Source of the DNA: Saccoglossus kowalevskii
Lineage: Eukaryota; Hemichordata; Enteropneusta; Harrimaniidae
Assembly (NCBI RefSeq): GCF_000003605.2
Contig: NW_003129358.1
Location: 95,452-159,451, forward strand
Direction: 5' to 3'
Length of the DNA stretch: 64,000 nucleotides
The notes under the pieces were generated by a model. The model did not search any database. It saw only the letters and a list, made by a program, of their open reading frames with translations, and was not told the DNA's origin. This document shows, one piece after another, positions 12,801-21,801 of this stretch. Position 1 is the first letter of the stretch; every line of letters starts with the position of its first letter. Both the position numbers and the translations under genes were made by a program.

Positions 12801-15800
12801 TGGCCATCTGACGCATGCGTAGGTGACGGACGACTCCCCCGCTTTAATAACTTTAGTCGTCATACCCACTTCCTCTGCAGGAATGTTGTCATCCATTGTC
12901 GTAAATAATTAGCTTGCCGCAAGACGTCTTGCGCTGTGACCAAGGTCTGAAACCACATTCAGTTGGCGTACAAAAGATAAAAAACTATATGCGAATATTT
13001 TACTGATATTTAATATATGAGGGATTCCATCTTGAAAACGAATCTATAAAAACAAAAGACTTCATTTCGAGCCGTATTTGTGTGAGGCGCATTTATTTGG
13101 TTATCACTTGTGCGCAAGTTGACTGTGTCTAAAACATATATTTTGTTCGCTTTAGCATGCACGGTTCGAGAACTGAACTCAACATATTATGCTTCAGATA
13201 TTTCAATCTGCGCCGAACTGTGATAGTTGTAACCGTGTGCCAAGAAGTAATATGGCTGACTGCATCGTCTGCGACCCAGTAGACCGCTTGTACCTAGTTG
13301 CTTATGAACTGTTGTAAACGTATTTTGTGAAGATTATTTCAAAGTAATGTAGAGTATGATAGTATACGTAGATTGGTACTATGTGATATTGATTGTGCAT
13401 ACATTATGACCATGAACTGAAATAACAGGACAGAAAATGTTCAAAACAAAAAAAAACAAAAAGAAACTGTTTAAAACTAAAATAATTCAGAACAGAAACA
13501 GTTTAATACAATAAATGTTCCGAACAAATGAACAGGGGACAAGATAATAACAAATAACAAAACATCTAAATATATCATATAATAATCGAAAAATAATCAA
13601 AAAATATGAAAATCTGAAATTGTTATAGAAAAATGTCGATAAAGGGGATTATAGTAACTAATATTGTGTAATGCTAAAGGAACAAAAAATCCCTCCCCAT
13701 AAATGAATGAATTGCTCTTCTTTCGGAAATGAATCATTGGCTGTGTCCTGAGGTGATTCTGCGAATGACGTTAATTAAATCGCCCACTCGTCACATTGTT
13801 CGGCAGGCACTGTGTGAAAATTGTGTTAACTTCTACATCATTTATTTATTTCTCTTTTTTAATACACATACAAGTAACCACAGTCCTCCTTGCGACTAGT
13901 ATTAAACCCAATCAAAACAGCGTGTATTCATATTTCTTATCTAAATATATTAGACATACTAGTAATCTATACACTTACGCATTGAATGTATGTCACATGT
14001 GTCACACTGAAAGCGTGTTGTCATGGAAATGGCCTTACATTGATTGGTAATTATAGAGAATTAGTTTTCATTTGTAAAATTTAGTACCATTAAGATATGA
14101 AGGGAAGCGTGGTCGGATGAACTATAGACGAGTTCCTGTTACACTGATAAGGGTATTGTGCAAACACAGGGAACAAGATATTTGATGGACAAATTGTGTT
14201 CAATTGGCGTATTTGCCCCTAATTGGTAGCAAGGGACGTACTGCAAAGATCCAATAAAGATGAAATGAAAGTCACATTTTTGGAGAACACGATGGTTTGA
14301 GATAAATTAAACATACTTAAATGTGATGGACAACAATTCTGTGTATTCTGAAAAAGTACGTTGGTTTTGATATTGGATTTAGTCAAAACAAGTACTTTAT
14401 ATTGGTAGTCGTGATCCCCTCCCAAAGCAAGCACTGGAGACATTAACAGTAACATGTGATTGCCGGTATAGGAATATTTTGACGGCAAAATGATGAGTCG
14501 GCAAGTAAAATCAAAATGTATAAACCAATCATCTTGGTCCGACAATTCATTGAGTTACGTAATAACTGCAATCCCATGGCACTAAAGTTCTAGATTGTGG
14601 AATACGAATTGAAACATGTAAAACATTTAGTCAAACATTTGCTTTTTCAAAAGGAAACATTGAAATGTATTATTTGTAATCATGTCATCGAACCACGTGG
14701 GTATTACTTATGTCTTATACTTGAAACAGTTCCGTCATCAATGGAATGATAGGCATGGTCATCGCGCCGCGTCCTGTTCAATGAGGGTTTCATAGCAACG
14801 TGTACAATGCGTGTACATTGTTTGTTGACACGAAATTCAATCACGAGCTGCGCAACGACCACCATCATTTAACTCGATAAATGACCCCAGGTCAAGAAAT
14901 AGTAAGTCCATATCTGCTGCGATGTATCTACATTTAATTATTTTTAACGACGCTGCGCGCGGCGATGATTATATCGCCGTTAGACAATTCAAGCTGAATT
15001 CAAATTTCGCACGTCTGAGCATGTCACTGCCGATATGCAATGCATTGTGGGAGAGAAGATTGCATTTTGCACTACTGAGCACGTTACTGCACATATATGC
15101 AAAGCATTATGGGAGAGAACTTCACATTTTATATTATTATTATCGCACGAGAAGCTCACTAGCTAATTAATTGTATGTTTTAGGATTTATATCAATAAAA
15201 ATGATATGAATTTTTAGATATGGGGAAAAATAGGTCATCATAGAAGCTAAGACATATTTTGTTTCTGGAAAGTTGTAGAAACAGCCATCTCTGTTCGCAT
15301 TGTGAAATAAAATGATATGCGTATTTGTCAGTAATTTGTTTCCCAAGATTAATACATGTCCGAGTGCTCACACATATGTACGTATTCAGTTTATGTAATC
15401 AATATTCATTCCTAAAGGAACCTAACTATTTCACGTCTTGTCATTATTTTTGTGTTCATTGACGTCTTTATTATTACTGACCACCACCACCCATCGTTAC
15501 TCATGCATGCAAATGGACGAACAGATCTCGCTGAGAGCGAGGAAATAGCGAGACTTAATTTGGCTCTTGAATAATCTATCATCCTCTCCCTCATCGCGTT
15601 CACTGTTCCAAATACCGTATGTCGTATTGGTTACATAGAACAGAATAAGTGTGGAGTGGACGCGATGGCGAGGACAATAGAACTCTACTTGAGGGGCAAA
15701 ACATTGCCACATAGCCCTTTAGCTCTCAACGAGATATTGGCATCCATTTACGTCTAGCTGATTGAACTTCAATATAGTTGTATCGTAATTTCCAGAATTC

Positions 15801-18800
15801 ACCCTGAGTGGAAAGTTGTGTCGTATGTGCACTATCATATATAGTTTCAAAGAGTGGGAAAACATATTAACTAAAAGATTATTATAAAAAAAATAATTTG
15901 TGTTTTACCCCTCTCATATAGACACTAATAGACTGTTAAATAAACTACAAAAGCCATTGGCAATGGGAATAGCCTATACTCTGTCAGAGTAAATGAAAGA
16001 CAAACTATTTATATTATTTAATGTGCTTTTCCTACTCCCGGTGGTATTGCGGTATTAATGAACTCCCCTCGCGTATACACACTTAATAATTTATCAAGGA
16101 AATATGACAGATTGCAAAGTGTCACTAATAATTAATAAAAATCATTCTGATGTTGGCACTGGCAATTGATCATTGCAAGACACGCCATACTGTATTCGTA
16201 TCCCTACAATAAAACCTTCTCTCTCTCGTGTTAGCAGCTGTTTGTTCACAAGTTTTCAACTAGTACTGAGAGCTGTATATTTACCCTTCTTTTCTTGTTA
16301 GTCAAAGAATGCGCATGAACGGTGAGCGCTTATGCTTTCAAGCGGGGAGGTCGTCACCTGCGCACGCCGGAAATTGAGTCCCNNNNNNNNNNNNNNNNNN
16401 NNNNNNNNNNNNNNNNNNNNNNNNNNNNNNNNTCATGGGTAGACGCTTGTTTGTAAACACTGACACGCTATGACCATCTGACCCATGCGCAGGTGACGAC
16501 TCCCCCGCTTTAAGTATTTTGCGCACATACACGTGTTCATGCGTTCCGATAAGTCGATTGAAATGAACTTTAAATTCGAATTGGTATATGCCCCCCATAA
16601 TAGTAAGTATTAATAATATAAATTCAATGTTAAAAATATGTAGCATGTTTATAAAGACCGATAACTTGTTAATTTATTCAAACGGTGAATGTCCATTAAA
16701 CGGAAACGGCTCATACAGCTCAATCAGTAAATATATAATTTTGTAAGATTGTGCATCTGATGCTTGTTATTAATCAAGACGGGCGGTGCAACCGGGGAGG
16801 CCAATTTTACGCAAGCGTCACAGTGCGAGTTTTACATATTTTGTTTAAAGGGCGGTAGTCGTCGCGCCACGCATGCGCGAGAATGAGGGTCCATATAAAC
16901 AAAGATTGCAACTGTGACTGTTGCGAAGAGTACAAACTGAGACGTTAAAAAGCTTTAATTAGATTTTTTAGGTGATTAGACTGAGTTGTCGAAGGAGTAA
17001 ACGGCGGTAATCAGTGCAAGTCACGCCCAGATCAAACCTCACACTTGTGATTTTCATTATAAGAACGCATTGGATTATGGGAAACTCAATGTTTATGAAC
17101 ACAAATGTCGTACAGGCGCAGCGCGATGACTACCTCCCTAAGTGGGTCACATTTCAGCTCAAGTCACATTACATATGCTGAGCTGCCTCAATGACCATGA
17201 AACACAGTACATGTATTGGCACCAGGTGTTCCCACTTGTTTAATTCTCATGGAAAACGCTTGAGGGAATATGCCTATACACACATAAAACTGGAACCCGA
17301 TAATTAACGTTATGTAGTTGTTTTAATGTAACACACAAGAACCTGAATATAATTACTACACTCTCATTTAAATCACCTAAAAACCATTCTTGTCTGAGAC
17401 ACTAGTATAATGCAAGTTAGTTACAACATTTAAATGTTGATATTAATGCTAGCACACTTCTTTGAATACGTTGAGCGATATTGCAACAATTACAATACTA
17501 GAGTCTCAAACTTAACATGCATTAATTCTCTGTCAATATACATTCTGATATCACACTTAAGAGTTTCCCAAATTAGCTGGAATGAAATTATATAAATTAA
17601 ATGTCGTTGATAAAATAGTACGGCACCTTTTTTGTTAATGTTTGTACTGATTGTAAAATAACAACCGAGGCAGGTGTTGGTATTCCGGAATCACTTGTGT
17701 GATAATCTACCATGACTAATTTCTCATACACATGTTTATTGTATGCGATATGAATAAAGCATTGCCACATCACAAATTGATTGATATTAAAAAAATATAT
17801 TTTGTCAACAGAACATTGTAGAAACCAAAGTGACACATATGATATAAATTTATTTGTACTTTCGAAATGAGTGAGCACATTTTAGAACTTGTAATCGAAG
17901 GGAGTCACATTTTGGAATATTAATTTGAGGTGGGTATTTTTCTTGTTATATTACTGGTTGATATACATCCCCTTCCTCCTTGAAAATAAATGAACCTTAC
18001 CTGTCTATTGCAATGATAGTGAGTGTGAATATGGATGCAGCCACCGACAAACCTTGTATAACTGGCGTCAGTTTACACATTATCACACCAAATGGCCATC
18101 CTGAAAAAATAAACAACGTCAGAATCGTTACTCGCATCATGGACATCCATGGTCGCATTCGGACGGCGCACAATCGCCACCCGTCGCCACAACAAGTTAG
18201 TCACGTACGTCACTGTATCATGTGCGGATAAACCACATGGGACCAGAACATCGAGAAATACAAGATTCTGGTCAAGTTAATTAATAAATTAAAACATATG
18301 CATGTATGTCTTAAACAGCGCCTTTATATTACCAGTACTAGTATTATTTCATTGTTGTTTCGTGCCATTTTGTTTGCTTAATATCCGCTAAACGATAACA
18401 TACATCAACAAGTCGGCGTACGAACATAACGAATGAAGGTCACATAACACTGGAGTTTAGGTTCATTACTTAAAACTTATATATGGATTAACAATAACAA
18501 AGGAAAAATGTAATACTCTCAGCACAACAATGGCATTCTCTTAATCTATAAGATATGTCCGAGTTCCAATCGCTGTTGAAAGCAGCCAATCAACAAGCAC
18601 CGTGTGTGAGGATTTTATTTGAAAACATTTCACTGTTATTCAATTGGTCAATAAAACTTGACGTTTAGATTTGAATAATGAATTTCATAAATATCTATAA
18701 AGATGAAAGGAACGCCTCTGGTGAGAGTGAAGATAAAAGTCATGCATGGCACAATCTCCGTTAAATATCCAATTTAAGATACATGTCAAGAGTTATGGAT

Positions 18801-21619
18801 CCAGAAGGTGATACTTAATTATGATATTTTGTAACATTAAAAATAATTGACATTCAGTCATCTTGTATCTGATCATCAAACGAGTACTTCTCCATATTGC
18901 TCTGAACAGCAATAATTTAAAAAAACGGCCACCATTTTGAATACATATTTATATCTATGATGTATAATAAATATATAAAATTTGAACTCGATCAGTCAAA
19001 GTATGTCAGAGATATGGTACTAGAACCGCATTGATTTGAACAAAATGGCCGCCAGTCGGGCATTTTTAATTTGATCAGTCTGCAAAACAAAATGACGTTT
19101 ATCAATAACCAATAATGTCTAATGTATGTACCAAGTTTGAACAACATCCATCAGCCGAGAAATGCTTGGTTTTGATGATTTTTCAGTACATGAATGGCCG
19201 CTATTCGGCCATCTTGAATCAGATCGTGAAACAAATGGATGTACAATGTATAATATTATGTACGATGTATGTGTGAAGTTTAAATGTAATCGGTCCAGGC
19301 ATGTATAACATATAATTCCAAACGCATGGACACGCGGACGCACGGACACACGGACGCACAGTAGTCAATATAATAGTCCTAACTGCATCCGAACGGGGAC
19401 TAATAACATAAATCTAAAACAATTGCAATAGTTAGTAATTTTATTTAACAAGCACAATAGGAATTAGAACATAATTTCAAAATCAAAACCTCACAAACGC
19501 TAAAACCAAAAATGCAAAACACTTTAAAATCCCTGTCATTTCCTGCGTTCATTCCATACCAATAGTTTCAGAGTGTCCCATGCCTGTCTTAAAGTTAAAT
19601 ATCGGTTCCGTTCTAATAATTCAGATTTGTATATTGTTAGTGCTGAGTAAATATTAGTAGCACAGTGGTGATTTACATAAAGATATGTGATTGGTATATC
19701 AATGTGCATGGTACGTGGCATACTTTGTGACGTCACATCAAATCTTCCAGTAAGGCAAGGACGGGTCATAGTTTGAACCGAGTACCGAGTCAAATAACCC
19801 AGTAATGCACGGGGGATTACGCACAATGCATGAAATAATTGTTCAAAATTCTTCCGTAGAAAATACACCTACTGACAGAATGAAAATTTTAAAGACCGCG
19901 ACGGAGGTCGTACGACGCGTCGTGTTCAATATGGGTCCCACACGACGCGTCGAATGAGCGCTGCGTGACGATCACCGCCTTTAACTTTCAAATACACTGA
20001 ATGTGTTGACATGATTCTTCACGAATATCACATCATTGCTTTCCGCATATTTCCTTGATAAATAGATCACGAATTCGTAAAGAGATTCCCGCAGGAACTC
20101 TTGTTGTTTGAAAATGAGTCCATTCGGATAAATAATGGTGGAATAAATTAGTTTCGTTACTCGTACAATGGAAATGACTATCTGTTTAAGGACGGAATAC
20201 ATCTCCCTCACTCTGTGTCACATTCTATTATCGTGTCTATGTCATTTTGACGACTAAATAATTTACAATATTCACGCACAACATGTTTGCATCCAAGTGA
20301 CCGAGTGAGGATGATTGAATTAGCCTCAGTCATTATAGGTAGTACAATACAAAGGACGTAATTCAATAGAACCAAAAGGGTGTTCTTTTAAAGAGCAGAT
20401 GAGAATTAATGGCGCGGCTCTGCACATTCTCGTCTCGTGGAGTACTTGCCAGTCGTACTAACGAATACAGATTAATACAAATCACGTGATTGGATATGCC
20501 TGGCAGAGAAACTTTTTAGATAGGTAGAAGTTTGTGTTGGTTGATTGATATAACGTTGACTATACACAGTACATAGGACGTGACTATCGAGGTTACACCG
20601 CTGTTTTCTAAGTCGCGCTACCTAAGATCACTTATATTTAGCCACTCAGAGAATTTTTTTATATTTTATAATAAGGGGTCGCCCATTCGAAATAATTATG
20701 CCCGGACGAAATGATTACACTCAATTTTTAAATAGTTCGCCAAAAATGTACGGATATGACAGAATGATAATTTTTCACCGGACAATTGGCACTGTGTACG
20801 CCATGGCATAAATCTACATGGCTTATGGTATGGGTTTTGATATTACCTCCGTCCTGTCAAGTTACAAATTCAACATATCCACACCCTAGTTTTGTTCTTG
20901 GGTTTTATAGTTTGACGCAGGCACTCATTAGAATTGACAAATAGGCGGAAAATGAAACTTTTTGATTTTTGAAATAGTCAAAAATCGAATCCAAAAACAC
21001 CCTTTTTCTTTTATTTCTAGATATATAATACACAACCTCAAATGCGTGACGTGCGTATACGTGTTGAACGGTTTTAAAATATTCCATACTACGCAATTGC
21101 TTATTGGAGGATGAGTACCAAATAATTTTGTGAAACCACAGAAACTTTAATATGGTGCCAGGGCCGCCAGTGACAAGTCATCAGAGACGATCATTTACAG
21201 TATTGGCTGTATATTCTATACAAGACACATCGTAGCAATGTAGCTGTTGCATTTCTATGCTACATCATATTGAAACATACACCGAAATCAATCTCATATA
21301 CGTATGTTAGAAAGGTGCTTACGTCATACCCAAAATACAAACGTAACTTACCTTCTAATATATTCCCAACAAGTGTAATAGGCATGCAGAATATTGCCAC
21401 TAGTATATCAGCGACTGCCAGATTTACGATGAAGAAGTTTGTAACTGTATGCATACGGGGGTTCCGGGCCACGACCAGGCATACTAATGAGTTCCCAATC
21501 AAACACATAAGAAATATGAACACATAGGCGCAAATATAGATGCTTGTTATGAGAGGACCGTTCTTTAAATACGGTTGAATTTCCCTGGTTTCGTTGCTGT
21601 AATTACGTACGAAATCCAT
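3124..21619 (-). CDS. Neuropeptide FF receptor-like class A GPCR, complete three-exon coding region
   Basis: This is a plasma-membrane peptide receptor, expected to signal through G proteins. The coding exons are 21619..21352, 18100..18001 and 3874..3124, all with GT donors and AG acceptors, giving 372 residues. Residues 1-23 are extracellular with sequons at N6 and N9. Membrane segments lie near 24-50, 59-85, 95-123, 141-162, 191-216, 244-270 and 282-308. Visible landmarks are GNSLV in TM1, NLAVAD in TM2, GWPFG before Cys98, Cys178 in loop 2 (likely disulfide partner), FAHWLAFFN and NPIVY in TM7, then NNNFRRGF and a possible palmitoylation site at Cys328. The [33 protein letters not shown] and PFAHWLAF blocks match the NPFFR1/NPFFR2 and SIFamide receptor family closely. 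Oddities: TM3 ends DRH, and TM6 reads FGVSMLP, so Met261 replaces the toggle-switch Trp. Length fits the family. QRFP or NPY-type receptors are less likely alternatives. Confidence 0.93.
6158..6288 (+). repeat. Degenerate minisatellite, about 32-bp unit, four copies
   Basis: Four successive units share a pattern of TTTGGAGGC, then a T/G-rich middle, then ACCTCGGTTT, at lengths of about 34, 32, 31 and 34 bases. Unit lengths are not multiples of three, so the open frame across it is not a protein repeat. It lies in intron 2. Confidence 0.6.
10440..11900 (+). mobile_element. Decayed RTE/BovB-like LINE (endonuclease and RT remnants)
   Basis: In several frames the plus strand shows the ordered blocks of an RTE-type LINE. 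These are [12 protein letters not shown] (start of the APE-like endonuclease), ETRW, then [14 protein letters not shown] and GWKPVSSRI, then [10 protein letters not shown], then [15 protein letters not shown], then [17 protein letters not shown]. The block normally lying between LVIG and DVRV is deleted. Further on, [14 protein letters not shown] and [15 protein letters not shown] match the region just after the RT active site, and [10 protein letters not shown] and RIGKART match the following block; the RT core with the catalytic Asp box is missing. Many stops and frameshifts are present. The same endonuclease is known from bovine CFDP2, captured from BovB. It lies antisense to the receptor gene in intron 2 and must be old. 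Confidence 0.88.
11945..12350 (+). mobile_element. 3' end of an L1/Tx1-like LINE ORF2
   Basis: The frame reads [20 protein letters not shown], the Cys/His-rich block at the C-terminus of L1- and Tx1-type ORF2 proteins. It continues with [20 protein letters not shown] and [18 protein letters not shown], which match the terminal block of the same families. Two frame changes and internal stops show it is dead. Only the last ~130 codons remain, abutting the older RTE-like LINE on its left with no visible target duplication. Confidence 0.75.
12683..12847 (+). mobile_element. TTAA-flanked CpG-rich MITE, copy A
   Basis: Terminal inverted repeats are TTAAAACGGGGGTCGTCACC at left and the matching GGTGACGGACGACTCCCCCG followed by CTTTAA at right, with CGCACGCG/CGCATGCG just inside. 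The body includes GAATTGAGTCCCAAGCGACG and ATGGGTAGACGC. TTAA at both ends suggests a piggyBac-type TTAA target duplication. At about 165 bp it has no coding capacity. Confidence 0.85.
12918..12933. repeat. Perfect 16-bp palindrome
   Basis: CGCAAGACGTCTTGCG is fully self-complementary and has GACGTC (a CRE-like core) at its centre. It lies about 70 bases right of MITE copy A. A role is not shown. Confidence 0.7.
15004..15123 (+). repeat. Tandem duplication of a ~60-bp unit
   Basis: Two adjacent diverged units share ATTT.GCAC..CTGAGCA, GTCACTGC/GTTACTGC, TATGCAA.GCATT and TGGGAGAGAA. Period is about 60 bases. It lies in intron 2. Confidence 0.75.
15505..15757. mobile_element. Fold-back element, copy F1
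   Basis: The left part reads AAATGGACG..AGATCTCGCTGAGAGCGAG and the right part the reverse complement, CTCTCAACGAGATATTGGCA then TCCATTTACGTCTA. Near the centre GCGTTCACTG faces AGTGGACGCGATGGCGAGG. The whole element can fold into one long imperfect hairpin. Copies at 32.0 kb and 47.8 kb share TTGAGGGGCAAAA, CAACGAGAT and CATTTACG blocks. Confidence 0.75.
16337..16513 (+). mobile_element. TTAA-flanked CpG-rich MITE, copy B (contains a 50-base assembly gap)
   Basis: The ends are TTCAAGCGGGGAGGTCGTCA (the left TTAA mutated to TTCA) and GTGACGACTCCCCCGCTTTAA. The left body has GAATTGAGTCC and the right has TCATGGGTAGACGC, as in copies A and C. Positions 16383..16432 are N; by comparison with copy C they should hold the CAAGCGACGATAACAAC segment. 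It lies in intron 2. Confidence 0.85.
16845..17141 (+). mobile_element. Longer relative of the TTAA MITE family (copy E)
   Basis: The left end is TTAAAGGGCGGTAGTCGTCG, followed by CATGCGCGAGAATGAGGGTCC; the right end is GCGCGATGACTACCTCCCTAA, its inverted partner. The inner words GACGTTAAAAAGC and ATTATGGGAAAC match GTTAAAAAGC and CTTATGGGTAGAC of copy A. The element is about 295 bp, because roughly 130 bp lie between those two words. Confidence 0.65.
18001..18100 (-). CDS. Coding exon 2 of the NPFF receptor-like gene (extracellular loop 1 and TM3)
   Basis: This 100-nt exon lies between the acceptor ATTTTTTCAG and the donor GTAAGG on the minus strand. It completes the split Gly codon of exon 1 to give [10 protein letters not shown], then TM3 ([18 protein letters not shown]). 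It ends with AG, the first two bases of the Arg of the DRH motif. Cys98 is the conserved TM3 cysteine. Human NPFFR2 has the closely similar GWPFGNTMCK and QGISVAASVFTL. The exon is too short to stand out as an open frame and was found by looking for the missing TM3. Confidence 0.95.
18840..19400 (+). repeat. Three diverged ~140-bp repeats ending in a LINE-like 3' tail
   Basis: Three units carry the same order of words: a GGCCGCCATTTTGAAT-like block (near 18928, 19046 and 19194), then TGATCA or AGATCG, then a TATAATA-rich stretch, then AAGTTTGAAC..AATCGGTC-like words. The third unit is followed by GGACACGCGGACGCACGGACAC, the hallmark of RTE/CR1-type LINE 3' ends. Repeated 3' UTR units are known in such elements, so I read this as a LINE or SINE tail. 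Confidence 0.6.
19889..19984. mobile_element. Compact TTAA-flanked palindromic MITE (copy G)
   Basis: TTAAAGACCGCGACGGAGG at left and GATCACCGCCTTTAA at right carry TTAA on both edges. Inside are perfect 12-bp arms, GACGCGTCGTGT and ACACGACGCGTC, around a 14-base spacer. The right end closely matches the left end of copy E when inverted (AAAGGCGGTGATCGTC), which ties it to that family. It is only 96 bp long and lies in intron 1. Confidence 0.65.
21352..21619 (-). CDS. Coding exon 1 of the NPFF receptor-like gene (N-terminus, TM1, TM2)
   Basis: The exon encodes residues 1-89 plus the first base of codon 90. The start ATG at 21619 is preceded by AGCTAAA and followed by G, an acceptable context. 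An upstream in-frame stop makes an earlier start unlikely. The exon ends AGAAG and is followed on the minus strand by the donor GTAAGT. The short N-terminus has two N-glycosylation sequons (NYS, NET) and no signal peptide, as expected for this class. The open frame continues past the donor into the intron for about 30 codons but loses all similarity to receptors there, which supports the splice site. Confidence 0.93.
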
Positions 21620-21801
21620 TTTAGCTAGATTATTCCAAAGTACCCGTTAGTTCATTAGCGAATTGGCTGGTTGATCGGTCCTCCGTTTTGTTAAAATCCA
21701 ATGCACCACTGTTAATAGAAGGGCCGGGTTTCAATACCTCTATACATTCAAGGCGTCTCACAGAGCCGCACAGCGTAGACACGTCCACAGTGAGTATTGT
21801 T
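21620..21801 (-). promoter_or_regulatory. Probable 5' UTR segment with an upstream splice acceptor
   Basis: Upstream of the receptor ATG, the minus strand reads TTTCGCCTTTCTTCCAG just beyond 21801. This is a pyrimidine-rich tract ending in AG, with a plausible branch sequence (CTGATTAA) about 35 bases further up. That suggests a 5' UTR intron, with this segment joined to coding exon 1. I could not place the upstream noncoding exon or promoter. Splicing is inferred from the acceptor alone. Confidence 0.45.

Larger units (their letters stand above)
3875..18000 (-). other. Intron 2 of the receptor gene, about 14.1 kb
   Basis: A GT-AG intron of phase 2, splitting the Arg of the DRH motif. It carries most of the transposon load near the gene: LINE remnants at 10.4-12.35 kb, TTAA-flanked MITEs at 12.7, 16.3 and 16.8 kb, a fold-back element at 15.5 kb and tandem repeats at 6.2 and 15.0 kb. 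Between these (3.9-6.1, 6.3-10.4 and 12.95-15.0 kb) I see only AT-rich sequence with short open frames that resemble nothing. Confidence 0.88.
18101..21351 (-). other. Intron 1 of the receptor gene, about 3.25 kb
   Basis: A GT-AG intron of phase 1, splitting the Gly codon before WPFG. It contains a degenerate three-unit repeat at 18.9-19.4 kb and a compact palindromic element at 19.9 kb. The rest is AT-rich sequence without recognisable coding content. Confidence 0.88.

Noticed and set aside
14219-14545. 108-codon minus-strand frame
   Set aside because: No recognisable motif and no splice context; probably chance in AT-rich DNA.
16338-16646. Open frame across the 50-base gap
   Set aside because: It runs through N bases and MITE copy B, so it has no coding meaning.
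18130-18240. Possible 5' extension of exon 2 in a CpG-richer stretch
   Set aside because: The TTTTTTCAG acceptor gives the conserved GWPFG junction; the upstream reading has no receptor similarity.
21260-21351. Extension of receptor exon 1 past the donor
   Set aside because: The frame stays open but loses receptor similarity right at GTAAGT, while exon 2 continues it exactly.
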